From the NCBI RefSeq assembly GCF_000002425.4, contig NC_037275.1, positions 708,636 to 772,635 of the forward strand: DNA of 64,000 nucleotides, given 5' to 3'. A program made the position numbers and the translations under genes. This DNA is from Physcomitrium patens. Taxonomy: Eukaryota > Streptophyta > Bryopsida > Funariales > Funariaceae. Each line of letters starts with the position of its first letter. Within the stretch, counting starts at the first letter, position 1. Below are positions 23,235-34,501 of this stretch, piece by piece. A model generated the notes under the pieces. It worked only from the letters and a program-made list of their open reading frames with translations, had not been told where the DNA came from and did not search any database.

Positions 23235-26200
23235 ACGTTGTGTGATATCGAGGGCTATAGAATCTCCAATAGTCGTAGTATGTATTTGGTTGAGGAAGTC
23301 AGCATCCAATGGCACTATAGCAAAGCAAAGCCTGAATTATTCCAACTTCAATAATGTTGTACACTGTTGATCAAATGCTGCTTCTTTAGCCTTTGGCACT
23401 AGATACAATCTTCTAAATAATGCATCGGATAGTCTTTGTTGCTTTGTAGGCCGATAAGTAATATCAAAGTCAAATTTGAATAGCAATATATTCCATCAAG
23501 CTTGACGATGATTCAAAACCTAAGGTAACATGTCGTAGTCCAAATTCCTATGATTTGTGTAGACGGTTATCGAATACACAGCTCTTTCGAGAAAGTGACG
23601 CCACTCTTGAAAAGAATCTACTATTATAAGAAGTTTTTTTATTGTGGATCTTATAGTTGATCTCGACAGTAGAAAACTTTTGAGAGTAGAACGCAACTGA
23701 ATGAAGCTTTTTGTCTGCACCTATCTTTGAAAGTACAACTGCCATAGCAAAATCTGAAGCATCAGTCTCCAAATAGAAGGCCTTTGTAAAGTTTGGATGT
23801 ACTAAGATTGGAGCCATAGTAAATACCGTCTTAAGATCTTGAAATACTTTTTCCGCTAGAGGTGTCCATTCAAGTTTGTTTTTACATGTCAATCGAGTGA
23901 GCAAAGCAACAACTTGAGTAAAATTCTTGATGAAGATCCAATAGAAGTTAGCAAAGTCAAGAAAGTATCGTACATCTCTAATCGCCTTTGGAACTTTCTA
24001 TGATACGATTGCTTCCACCTTCTTAGGATCCATCTTCAAGCCTTTCGTAGTTGCAATGAATCCCAAAAATTCCATCTCAATTTGGTGAAACAAGCACTTC
24101 TCCAATTTGGCGTAAAGTCCTCGCTTGCACAGTTTTTCAAGGACCAGACAAACGTGTTTCTCATGCTCTTCTACGTTCTTAGAAAATATCAAATTATCAT
24201 CTAGATAGATAACAACAAAATCGTCAAGGTACTCCCAAAAGATGTCATTCATCATCTGTTGTAAGACCGTCAAAACATTGGTAAGACTAAAAGGCATAAC
24301 ATTATATTCAAAATAGCCATACCTTGTACGAAAAGCTATCTTCTATTTGTCTCCTTCCTTGATTCGCATGAGATTATATGCTCCTCTTAGATCAATCTTT
24401 CTAAAGATCCTTGCATGTCTAAGTTGCTCTAGAAGCCTTGATATCAAGGGTAATGGATAATGATTCTTCTTTATCACCTTGTTGAGACCTCGATAATCCA
24501 CGCACATCCGCAGTGAGCCATCTTTCTTCTTCTTCATAAATAAGATTGGTGCCCCAATTGGCGAATTTGAATGACAATTGAAGTTCTTGGCTAGATTCTT
24601 ATCAATGTACTTCTACAACTCCGCTAACTCCATCTCCGACAAATTGTCGATTGGGCCAAAAGGTGGTTGTATTCTTTTTTGCAAGTCTATGGCTCAATTG
24701 TATGTTTGATGCTCCGATATATTTGCTGTTGAAAACTTCTCTCCGCTAGTTGGAGTCGCATAAATGACAAACTGTATACCTTCTTTGGACGATGTTACAA
24801 ACGCTCTTCCTCCAATAAATAAGGATTTTTTGATTCGAGATCTTCTAATAGGCTTACTCTCAGAATGTTCTATAAGAAATATCATCCTTCGTAATCTCCA
24901 ATCTATGGAAGAGTTATGTATTTCTAACTAAGAAAGATCAAGAATAACAGGGCTTGACGGGGTTCTAATAATATTGAAAATAATATAACTACTATGGTCT
25001 TTAAACGTCACCTCTATAGGTTCTGATTCATGGATGACACAACCAGATAATAAAGGTCGTCCATCTATTACTTCTACGTGAACGGGTTTAGGTTTTCATA
25101 CTGGAAGAATCTTGTAATGCTTAGCAAATTCTTTATCTTAAAAGTAAGCAGATGTTTTTGAATCTAATAATGCTAAGGTTTTTAGTTTTTGAAGGCCAAA
25201 AGATAGAAGAATGGTAAAACAATGGACAAGTTGAGCAGAAAGAGAAGAATTTGATTGTTGTTGTGGTATTGAATCGTCCAATTGTACAGTCCCTATTGTG
25301 GCTGGGCATCTTCATTTTCTTGAACAAACGTACCTCTAGTCTTGATAATGCGTCAATTTTTCTTCTTGGGACAATTTCCAGCTCTATGGCCTTCTTCACT
25401 ACAATACAAGCATACTTCTTCCTCCATACGTCACTTTTTTTCTTCTAAAGTTAGAGATTTAATACGTACCACATCAATTTATATGTCTTCCACCTTTGAA
25501 TGTGAATTCAGGCTGCTTGTTGACATAGTTGGAGCATAGTGAGCCGTAGGTTGTCTTGAGCATTCGTCTTGGCGATGTTGGAACAGGTGATTATCACACT
25601 TCACAACTTGGCTAATGGCTTCGTTGAGCATTTGTGGATTGAGAAGACGTAATAACAAATCCTTCACGTCATCCCTCAAGCTCCAATAAAAATTGATTCA
25701 TCAATGCTTCCTCGTCCCAATTGATGTCCCATGCTAATTGTCTGAAATCTGATGCGTAGACTAATGCAAAACGTGCCCCTTGTTGTAGTGACCACATCTT
25801 TATTGTAGCCCATCATGCCTAATTATGTTCGCCAAACGCCTCCAAAAATTTTTTGAAGTTATTTAAAATTGACGATCCTTTGTCAAACAAAGGAGCAAAC
25901 CATAATAGAGCTTGCCTTGTGAGCAAAGTTCCAACCAGTCCAACACGTGACTCCTCCGTTGGATAGCATTTGGGTTGTAAAGCTATTATCAATCTAATTT
26001 GATTGACAAAACCTCAAAACTTAGAATGTGTACTATCAAACTTATGTAGAAGGCTAATTCAGGACTCCTTTCGTTGTAAACCAATGGTCCTTGTTGAACT
26101 AGAGGCAAAGTTGCTTCTCTTGGTGCAAAAGCTTGAGGCTAGTGAATCCTCAATTATGCCATCTTAGATGCTCTATCATTATGAAGCCTTACAATGATTC

Positions 26201-26310
26201 CTTCAATGTCTACAGTTCTCTATGATAACGTAGCAAGAGCATTCATAATGGCATCCTCCTTGGACTCCGAACTTTCAGTCATACTAATATCTTGACCTCC
26301 GGCCATTCTA
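23235..26310 (-). pseudogene. Element E gag, protease, reverse transcriptase and RNase H region (broken)
   Basis: Gag starts near 26,310. A CCHC-like knuckle region and a basic tail lie near 25,360-25,420. Protease covers about 25,160-24,900. Reverse transcriptase covers about 24,540-24,020 and keeps [20 protein letters not shown] and the FVVIYLDDNLIFSKN box with YLDD. RNase H covers about 23,900-23,530 with YLETDASDFA. The linker toward integrase ends at 23,235, where element B begins. The protein resembles that of G along its whole length. There are many breaks. Confidence 0.85.
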
Positions 26311-26570
26311 AGAGAAAAAAAGAAATGAATCTACAAAAAGGTAGTATTGGTTTAGAGGAGGGTACTCCGCAACCTCTAAAAAGCCTTAAAACCTTCAAGA
26401 AGAGGGATAATCCACTCTCTCCAAGAAAGATAAGACTCCAATATTATAATAGAAGAAATATCAATTTAGATGAGAGTAATCTACAACTTGTAAAATACCA
26501 GCACCTTCAAGGAGAGGGATAATCTACACTCAAACAAGAAGGAATTAGCTCTGATATGAAAGATGAGTGT

Positions 26571-26581
26571 AGTCTCGACAA
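26571..26581 (-). other. Self-primer-binding site of element E (11 nt)
   Basis: The minus strand reads TTGTCGAGACT, 2 bases inside the 5' LTR. It is the exact reverse complement of the 11 bases at the presumed transcript start in the 3' LTR (13,513-13,523), and has one mismatch to the 5' LTR copy (26,710-26,720). This is the Tf1/sushi arrangement, where the RNA 5' end primes cDNA, and no tRNA-like TGG is present. Confidence 0.75.
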
Positions 26582-26583
26582 AT

Positions 26584-26851
26584 TATCATGAATTTAGAAT
26601 ACTGACTGGAAATCTAAAAAGAAGCTCAAGAAGAATTAGAAAGAATTAGATTAATCAGATGAATAAAAGAACAATACTAGAGAGGTGAGCTAGAGCTCCA
26701 AGAGGTGTGTTGTCAAGACTGAGGATCCCCTCAGTCTTCGCTACTATATATACTACAAGCTAGAAAGCTTCTCAAGTAGCTTCTACAAACTACAAAGCTT
26801 CTCTAGAACCTTCTAGCATCTTCTACAACCTCTTAGTATATGTCCTTGAAA
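26584..26851 (-). repeat. 5' LTR of element E (268 bp)
   Basis: It matches 13,386-13,654. On the minus strand a TATATATA box lies at 26,752-26,745 and the presumed transcript start at 26,720, 32 bases on. A 10-bp inverted repeat (26,715-26,724 and 26,729-26,738) straddles the U3/R boundary. Confidence 0.85.
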
Positions 26852-26856
26852 ACAAC

Positions 26857-27000
26857 ACCAAAATAGGTTAGAATATCTCATACATCGGTGTGGATATGAC
26901 ATTTATGAATGCACATGGGAGCTATTTAGAAATCTAGCAAATGCATCAACCAAAGTTAAAGCTTTTCATCAACATCTATCAAAACTAAGATAAAGAGTCA
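26857..27000 (+). pseudogene. Chromovirus C, right piece: remainder of chromodomain
   Basis: The sequence resumes element C at the point where LTR D interrupted it. It encodes decayed counterparts of YLVHWRGYDI and the TWEPSRNLANAS region of element G, and ends in the same basic tail. Confidence 0.8.
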
Positions 27001-27091
27001 AGAAATTCTTTCCTATAAAGCAAAGCAAGCCCAATGGAGATTTTATTCTATCTTGTATCATTATTTCTTTGATTTTTTTAATACTTGGAAG

Positions 27092-27513
27092 ATAGAGAAC
27101 GAACAACCAGAAGATTCAATTCAAGAGTTATCATTTGCTGAGCTACCAAACAAAATATTGTGACTATCACAACCTTCAAGATGGCAAAATCAAGATGAAG
27201 ACCCTCAAGAACAACATATTTTTCTTCGAATAGATGCAAGATACAATGCATTTGGTACCACGATTTTGGAAGGAACTCCTGATGTTTAGTGATACTTTTA
27301 GAAGTAAGAACCACTCTTGATGGAATTACTAATGTTTTGTTTGAAGGAAGTAATGAAGGCCTCAATAATGATCAAATATCACGGTAGTCTTCTTGCCCTG
27401 GTATGGGATATTATCGATGATTGAAGGGACCTATCAACTACCTTCAAAGGAAACGAAGATCAAAGTTTGTGGCAAATACAGTTCAGCACATCTTGGACTT
27501 CATCAACATGTAA
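27092..27513 (+). pseudogene. Remnant of ORF3 in chromovirus C (broken)
   Basis: It is collinear with ORF3 of element G (60,457-60,879) over its full length, with the same spacing after the chromodomain and before the polypurine tract. Several segments still read as in G, for instance around the GMGYYR-W and INYL region near 27,400-27,440. It is broken in more than one place. Confidence 0.75.
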
Positions 27514-27540
27514 TCACAGCTCCTCGTAGAACTCATCTCT

Positions 27541-27550
27541 AAAAGAGGAA
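27541..27550 (+). other. Polypurine tract of chromovirus C
   Basis: AAAAGAGGAA followed by four bases precedes the LTR start, at the same position as the purine tract of element G. Confidence 0.6.
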
Positions 27551-27554
27551 ATAA

Positions 27555-28210
27555 TGTCATAGACATACATATTTATCTTGATAATTATCTACATAATAGG
27601 AATAGGTAGAACTAAGTCAAAATAGATAAATATGATAATATCTTATAAAAAGCTTTCTTAGAAGCATCATAGACATTGCTTTGCCTTTATACATGTCTAT
27701 AGGTGATTGATAGGTTGAAAACTTAATCAACAAGGAGGCCACATGTCGACATGTTGACTACTTGTAATACAAGTTGGACATATGGCACATACCTAGGAAA
27801 CTTGCCTTACAAATTAAACAAGTGTCTTCCAAGTTGGATGGGTATTAGAGGTCTTATAGCATGTTGACTACTTGTAGTACAAGTTGGACATATGGCACAT
27901 ACCTAGGAAACTTGTCTTACAAATTAAACAAGTGTCTTCCAAGTTGGATGGCTATTAGAGGTCTTATAGCATGTTGCCACATATTTCTTAGTTAAGTAGT
28001 ATATATAGAGGCAAGAGTGAGGCCTTCCTTACTCTTGTCAATTCTTTTTTTGGTTTTTAGTCTACTTTCAAGAGTCTCACGTTTTCTAATCTTTGGCAAT
28101 AGCCATTTTAATTCTTCCTTGAAAATACATACTTTCTTCTATTTTGTCATTTTTTTTTTGACATAGATTCTATGACTTTATGCATCTTCTTCTAGTTTGT
28201 GTCCTTGACA
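27555..28210 (+). repeat. 3' LTR of chromovirus C (656 bp)
   Basis: It begins TGTCATAGACATACAT and ends GTCCTTGACA, matching the LTR of G. It has a TATATATA box at 28,000-28,007 and ACTCTTGTCAA at 28,031-28,041, the same transcript-start sequence and spacing as in G. It is longer than the G LTR, largely because of a 110-bp tandem duplication. Confidence 0.85.
27751..27970 (+). repeat. 110-bp tandem duplication in the LTR of chromovirus C
   Basis: Two adjacent copies (27,751-27,860 and 27,861-27,970), each starting ATGTTGACTACTTGTA, differ at only a few bases. The LTR of G has a single counterpart, so the duplication is specific to this copy or its subgroup and arose after most of its divergence. 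Confidence 0.9.
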
Positions 28211-28219
28211 CTTTTAGAA

Positions 28220-28553
28220 TAAATTAACTATGTGGTATCCATATAGAAAACTTACCTTATAAATTAAGATACATATTGTGCAAAGAAAACACATTATGGA
28301 GGTTCTATAGAATGTCACTACGTAGCTCCTAAGTAAATAGTATATATAGAGGCAAGAGTGAAGCTTTCTTTACTCTTATTAATTCCTTTCTTGATTCTAC
28401 TCTAGTTTCAAGAAGTCTCTAGTTTTTTTGTTTTTTGGCGATAGCCATTCTAATTTCTTTTTAATATACATACTTCTTTATTTCTTTTTTATTATACTTC
28501 TTTGAAAAAGTCTCAATTTTTTATTTCTTTCCATCAGGTTCTTGTCCTTGACA
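28220..28553 (+). repeat. Partial chromovirus LTR 'H'
   Basis: From AACTATGTGGTATCCATA to GTTCTTGTCCTTGACA it aligns with the 3' two thirds of the G-type LTR, including a TATATATA box near 28,350 and the U3/R palindrome. Its 5' part is missing and it follows the C LTR by about 10 bases. It may be an older LTR that C inserted beside or into. Confidence 0.75.
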
Positions 28554-31080
28554 CTCCTTCTACCCTTATATGTCATTTTTTTTTAACAATATAGGCATTC
28601 CTTTATTTTCTTTCATTGAATGCTTAAGTATATTACCTTAATTGAATTACAATCTATGTAACTAGAGAAGTATATTTAAGATTGTGAATCTACAAGGCAA
28701 GTAACCTAAGTGAAGAATCAATTAGTAAACTAGCAAATAATTAATTAGGAATTTTTTTAAAAAAAGTAGTAAAAAGAATCCTATAAAGGTTTGCATTAAA
28801 TTTTTTGGATTTTAATTTTACTTGAAATCATATTGGATTTAAATTAATACTACAAAATTCTAAATTAAAATCTTAATTTTTCTTTTCAAGCAAAAAAAAT
28901 ACTTTGTTATTATGAGGCTACAAGTTTTTAGCCATACTATTGAGTCATGGAGAGATTGAATTGTGTTATCTAACATTATGACACTATAATCATCCATTAT
29001 ATTTTATCTAGATTCAAAGGAATAATCTATAATTTTTCATTACACTTAGTCATACCATCTACCCATAATCTATTATTTTTTAGAGTCAAAGATATATATT
29101 TTGACAACAAGTCTTTACAATTAGTTGATGCATATAAATTAATAAATATATTACAATTTTTTTGATAAAATTTAACTTTTCTATATAGATAAATTAGCCA
29201 ATTATTGAGTTATTTTTTTTACATAAATATTAATATTGTAGTCTAAAATAGATGATGTAGGTGACATAAAAAAAATTATTATCTCAAAAAAAAATAGATA
29301 TTATTTACTATTTAAATTATAATTAATAAACTATATATTTTTATTGCAATTCTTTAATTATATTAACATCTAAAATATGGACTTAAATTCTAAGGGAATC
29401 TATAATTAAGATTGTAATAATTTATTTGATAGCTATCTTTTTGTAACATATTATTATGAAATCTTTGGATTCCATATCTATAGCCTCTTTTTTATTAGAA
29501 ATGGAATCAAATGTCTTACTTCATAATACCAAAAGTGCCATTGTTAAAAACCTGATATTTAATACATTAAAATTTATTTTTAGAACTATTTTTTTGGATT
29601 TAATTTAATGTAAAGTCTTATATTTTGATAAAACTTTACAATCTTTAACATAATCTTTAATTTATAAATACTTTTTTTTTTTATTAAAAAAATCATATCA
29701 TTAACTAAAATTAATTTTTAAATTTTTGTGATAAGATTTTTTATCATGAATTTTATATTCTAATCCACTTATGAATATTTTTCTATATAAAATATTAAAT
29801 TAGAAGAAAAATCATTATCTAGGCCATGTTTTGAGATTTTTCTAAGTCCCTCCATAATTTTTGGAGCAAACTTTTGGAACTCATATAGAATTTGCCTCAA
29901 CAAAATATAAGTAGAAATCTTGAAAGAATCAAAATATGTAAACCTTTGAAATATTAAATATTCCAAATATCAAAGTTTGGATTGCAAAATACTAAAGTAC
30001 AAAAACAAAGGTTAAAACAATAGGAAGGTTGAATCAAAATCCATCTTCCAACTATTTCAAAGAAATTATTACAATCAAATAATTCAATTCTAAGTTCTAT
30101 TTGAATAATATAATTTCTTTTTCTTTCTCTTCATGATCTTTCTTCAAAATTACGAGGCTAGAATCTTCCATTATTATTTTTATTTTTTATTTTTTTTCAC
30201 AAAACAAGTGGTTGTTGTGGCTTAGGTGGACCACTTTTTTTTGTCATCAACTGTGCACTCATTATAGTTTTATAGAATATAGTACAAATTAGAAGTGCGA
30301 CAAAATTCTTAGAAAATTTGAGTATTATGAACTCACTTGAGGTTAGTTTTGTCAAGTAATGGCAATGTTAGAAGCAATGAAGGTCAAAGGTAGCTATTGC
30401 CTTGTATTCTTTTATTGTATCTATTAGAAGACATAATTAGAGTTATGTTCTTGTTGTTATTTTCTTGCACAATTTTGATTATTCTTTTCTATAATTTAGC
30501 ACATTCAATGTGTCTATATCTTCATTGCACATTCTACTAAAATAGATCCTAATTAAAAGAAAAAAAAATAATAAAAAAAAAAACATACTTCTTAGCTAAT
30601 TTGAGTACTTAAATTAAGCACAAGAATTTTGATTTTAACCTCTACAATGTGGCCATAGTTGCATCCGTTAGACTACATCAATACTCAAGCACCAAACTCT
30701 AATGTTGTAGTTTTGTTATTCAACTGCATATTATTTTAAGTTTTATTTTTAATTAATATAATATATATATATATTTTTAAAAAATTACTATTAGTTATAC
30801 TTAAAAATTAGTAATATTTATTAATATATGTTTTAAATTTATGGATTTTTTTAAGACTTTATATATTTATATTATTTTAATTCTATAGAAAGACCCCATA
30901 GTATGCACAAACAAACACATTGTTATTTCAATAAGGATGTTAAGGTTTAAAATTGATATTTCATCAAAGGAATTTCTTAAATTCTTCAAAAAAAAACTTG
31001 GAAAATTGATGTAACTACGTTTTTCCATATTAATAATGTTGTGATGACAAACTAAGGCTAGCAGATCTAGAAAAAGATAT
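28554..31080. other. AT-rich stretch without recognisable genes
   Basis: About 2.5 kb of very AT-rich DNA with short runs of A, T and TA (for example 30,750-30,775). I see no convincing coding frame, no LTR pair and no RNA gene. Short open frames here have no coding character. It may contain old, unrecognisable element remains. Confidence 0.6.
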
Positions 31081-31289
31081 GTAATTGACGCGGTGACGGG
31101 TGCCAAGACGGTCACCGCGGTCGAAGGTGGACTGGGGGGGAGCGGTAATAGAAACTCTGGCGCGGGCACAGGTTATATCCCTATAAGCACGGGACTGAAT
31201 CTCTCCCTTATCCTGCCCAGCTATGGCGTTGAAGCAAGCTTGCAAGCTGCGCAAGGCAGTGAGTGAGTTCTTCACGAAATTTTCACGCC

Positions 31290-33122
31290 ATGGCGACGAT
31301 GCCTTCTGCTGCGGTGATGTCGGTAGCGGTCCTCCCTTGTGTCGCTGCCCGGTTTCAAAAAACTCGACAGAAATTTGTTGTTCATGCTGCCGGGGGACCA
31401 GTGAATCTGCCGCAATCGGTGATTAGGAGCTCAGGTGTTTTCTATTGTGCTCCATGATGACTTGGTGTGTTTCGCAAGGTTGTCCCCTGTCTTTCGTCTT
31501 TGCGAGAAGATTTTCTAGTTGCTAAGAATTGTGAGGGTTTCGAGGAGTTTATTGTGACTGAATGTTTCGGATGAGACTTGCATTTGCTGCAATTTGGTTT
31601 GTGAGGAGCTGAACCTCATGGTGATCAGGTTAGCAGATGCGGAGGTGGAGAATGTGCTGACACGTCGAGTGTTTGTATGGAGCGGAGCCGGAGCTGCGGC
31701 TGGATTTGCTCTTGGAATGAACAATGCCGCGTTGGCTGATGTGAAACTGACCTTGTCGAACATTGAGGCGGCCCCTGTTCCATGTCCAAGTAAGTGTTAC
31801 TGTTCAAATTTAGAAGCTTCTTCTACGTGCAATAGAGAATACTCTGTCTGTGACAGCAAGTAGACAGAAAAGGAAATCGTGTCCATAGTCCAAATCTCTA
31901 TTGCTCAGGGATTTGTTTCTCGTGCTCTACTAGTACATTCAATGTTCAGATCTACCAAGCATTGCTCATTCACTGCTTGGTAGGATGGTGTATTGGAGCG
32001 TTTACTGAAGATCGACACATGATGTGCAAATTTAACATCTATTGCGACCCCGGCCTCTGTTATCTAGGCTTGCTGGTGAGCCAGCGTTCTGGGACACTAG
32101 TGTAAACAATTTACACTGATGTTTGGATTGCTGACTGGATTGTCCTCAGGCGGCCAGACAACGGTAACGGGAGGAACTTCATTCAGCGTTCGATGTTTCA
32201 AAGTGACTGGCGACGTGAAAAACCCTACCAAGCAATCAGTCTATAATGCAGTAAGCAAGTGGTTGCAGTCTGGCTTTTATTTTAGATTTTAATTTACTTG
32301 TGGGGATGACCTTGGAATTCGCTGCAAGGTTTTGCATCAACGAGAGGCGGGGGTTTTTTCGTGTGCAGGATATATTCGGCAGAGTTTATGACGCACAAGG
32401 AGAACCTGCGTTGGATGCCGTAAGTCCTTACAGTTTCGACATTCATCGTTGAATTTGTAGCAAGAAAGTTTACAGTATGTGCCATGTCAATTCTTAACTG
32501 TGCTCAATGTTGAATAATTGTGCTCAATATTGCGGTGACAGGAAGAGAATTTGCGTATAGATACCCTAGCTGAGGTTCCTCCAGGGATTTCAAAGGTGGG
32601 GATCTAATCATTACTGATATTGTTTTTCTTTTTAGGTTTTTCTTCCCAGTTTTTAGCTTATCTTCTTTCTTAATCCTCACTACACATTAAACAATCCAAG
32701 TAAATGATTTTGCGATCATCAATGAATGCAGGTGAGCTTTCAGATTTCAGTGAGCGAGAGCCAAGCAAAATTAGGTCCATTGCAACTGAAAAATTTCAAG
32801 GCTACGGGTTACCTTGGAAAGGTTAATAATAGACAGGTAACCGCTCCAAAAGAAACTTTTTTTCTCGAAGACTGCTTGAAATTCATCCAGTGGCACAAAT
32901 TCCTTCTTAAATTGTTTGCTTGTTCAAATCATCTTGAGGATCTTTGAAGACCACTTATCATCCCTTAACCTGATAATTAGTAGTCATTGGACAATTTGTC
33001 AGTTGAACGATTGCTTTTCCTCTTTTCAAGAGTAACTGAATTCCTTTTTGCTCTCGCCGCAGGGTTCAGGGCGGATTGACGATATAGATTTTAGTGAACT
33101 CGACGAAGACTATGTGCCTTAA
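31290..33122 (+). CDS. Nuclear gene for a Tat-targeted chloroplast thylakoid-lumen protein (7 exons, 223 aa)
   Basis: Proposed exons: 31,290-31,434, 31,634-31,789, 32,150-32,250, 32,369-32,419, 32,542-32,595, 32,732-32,836 and 33,063-33,122. All introns are GT-AG and the phases fit, giving 223 residues. Residues 1 to about 45 form a Ser/Ala/Val-rich, basic chloroplast transit peptide. Then TRRVFVWSGAGAAAGFALG, with twin arginines and a hydrophobic stretch, ends in ALA before DVKL. That is a lumen-targeting Tat signal. The mature part, about 140 residues, contains RCFKVTGDVKN and a later IFGRVYDAQGEPA, reminiscent of FxLyD-type beta-sandwich domains, and ends in an acidic tail. I do not recognise a named family or an enzyme active site. 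The start at 31,290 has a good context (gccATGgc). An overlapping out-of-frame ATG lies upstream at 31,223. Exons are much richer in GC than the surroundings, and the gene looks intact. Confidence 0.85.
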
Positions 33123-34036
33123 GCTCAAGAACTGTTAGTTATCATGGAGCGGTCCAAAAGATCCGTGCATTAGTCTGATGTAAGGTGCACTTGACCATCA
33201 CTTGAAGCTTTTAAAAGTTTGCGATGTGCTTCTAATATCATGTCAAAGCTACTGGTGAGGTGCGAAGAAACGTTGCTCAACTGTCGTTCGAAAGATGATT
33301 TGATTGTGAAGTTTACAGTTGACTTGAAAAATTCCTTCAAAATTGTTTACCGTCAAACGTAAGGTTTATTTTCAAGAAATTGAAGTGATAGAGCTAAAAA
33401 TGAATACTTCTCGTGTTTCTGAGTAGTATTCCCAGAATCCCAGACAAAAGATCTCTCCTGAATGAGGTAAAAATCCTAGCATTAAATCTTCGGCATAACT
33501 TTGCATCGAGCTGTAGGAGGTTGCACCAAGCATGACCATCTGTAAGGGTTTATTCGAAGATCAGTAGTCCAAATCCAGTTAGATTTAGAGTACACAAAAG
33601 CTGTCTAGAAACTATGACCTACCACTAATTCTACTCATGAAAGTTGTAGTTTGAATTCCTACACAACGATTTAGAGAGTGTTTTTTCATATAGATAATTC
33701 AATGATAAAGAACTAGGAATTATCAGTTTATTTGTCCCTAGATAGTTAAATGCTTTTGTTTTTGAATGAAATGCCCCAGATTATAAACCTCTTTCGTTGT
33801 AAAGAATATTTTATCTACTTCACCTCACCCTGACCTTTAATTGTGGCTCTACCCAGGTGGTAGGAGCCTACTTGAAACAAAATGTAACAATAAAATATCA
33901 ACATTATAGCCAAGTTTGATTTATTAGCTACTGAGATACAGAAAAAGTCAAAAAGTTTGTGCATGAGTTTTCTTTATACATCTTGCGTCTTCATAAAAAA
34001 CCTACCAATTAGCTGTGTCACAATGTGATATTTTTG

Positions 34037-34074
<38 letters not shown>

Positions 34075-34339
34075 CAATTTAAGTTAAACATACATGTAAA
34101 AAACATGTTCTATTTATTTATTTATTTTGATATGAGATGATCGTTATCCTCAATCCAATCCTTGCGTTAGTAAAAGCATTCGAAGTCTTGAGACAAATGT
34201 GATTTTCTACATGGCCTTGAAATCTGCCAAAATATCAAGAATACCCATGTATTCTTGATAATATCAAATCTACCCCTGCCTTTTGTGATAGTCGCAGAAT
34301 TAACTTAATAACCCATCCATTTCTTGTTTTTTTATTTTT
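33123..34339. other. 3' flank of the lumen-protein gene; no further gene seen
   Basis: The 3' UTR presumably lies in the first few hundred bases. AATAAA occurs at about 33,890, and other A-rich stretches could serve as a polyadenylation signal. An (ATT)n tract is at 34,040-34,074. I see no open frame of note. Confidence 0.5.
34040..34074. repeat. (ATT)n microsatellite
   Basis: About 11.7 uninterrupted copies of the trinucleotide. Confidence 0.95.
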
Positions 34340-34501
34340 ATTCTTTTTATTTTATAGTTTGAACTGGGGCCCTACCAAGGAGCACCAGTGCTCTTAAAAA
34401 TCTAAGCAAAGCCCCCACGAGAGACCCAGCAGTACCCTGCTACTCGGTCATCTGATCGACACGAAGCTGGATCTTCAGAAAACACCTCAGCAATCTCGCA
34501 C

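Larger units (their letters stand above)
13386..26851 (-). mobile_element. Element E: chromovirus, nearly full length, carrying element B inside it
   Basis: Two LTRs of 268-269 bp bound it (13,386-13,654 and 26,584-26,851). On the minus strand the order is 5' LTR, 11-nt self-primer site, Gag, protease, reverse transcriptase, RNase H, [element B], integrase, chromodomain, ORF3-like remnant, polypurine tract, 3' LTR. It has all the parts of a complete chromovirus but is broken at many sites. The flanks gcagc (13,381-13,385) and acaac (26,852-26,856) differ only by G-to-A transitions and are probably the decayed 5-bp target duplication. It belongs to a different subfamily from C and G, since the LTRs are half as long and show little overall identity. 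Confidence 0.85.

Noticed and set aside
29769-29966. A 65-codon minus-strand frame in the AT-rich gap.
   Set aside because: It is isolated, very AT-rich, and has no homologue that I recognise or supporting structure.
34040-34074. The (ATT)n tract, together with the (TA)n tracts elsewhere, as a regulatory or CRISPR-like array.
   Set aside because: They are plain microsatellites without spacers; a CRISPR array would not be expected in this nuclear plant sequence and none is seen.
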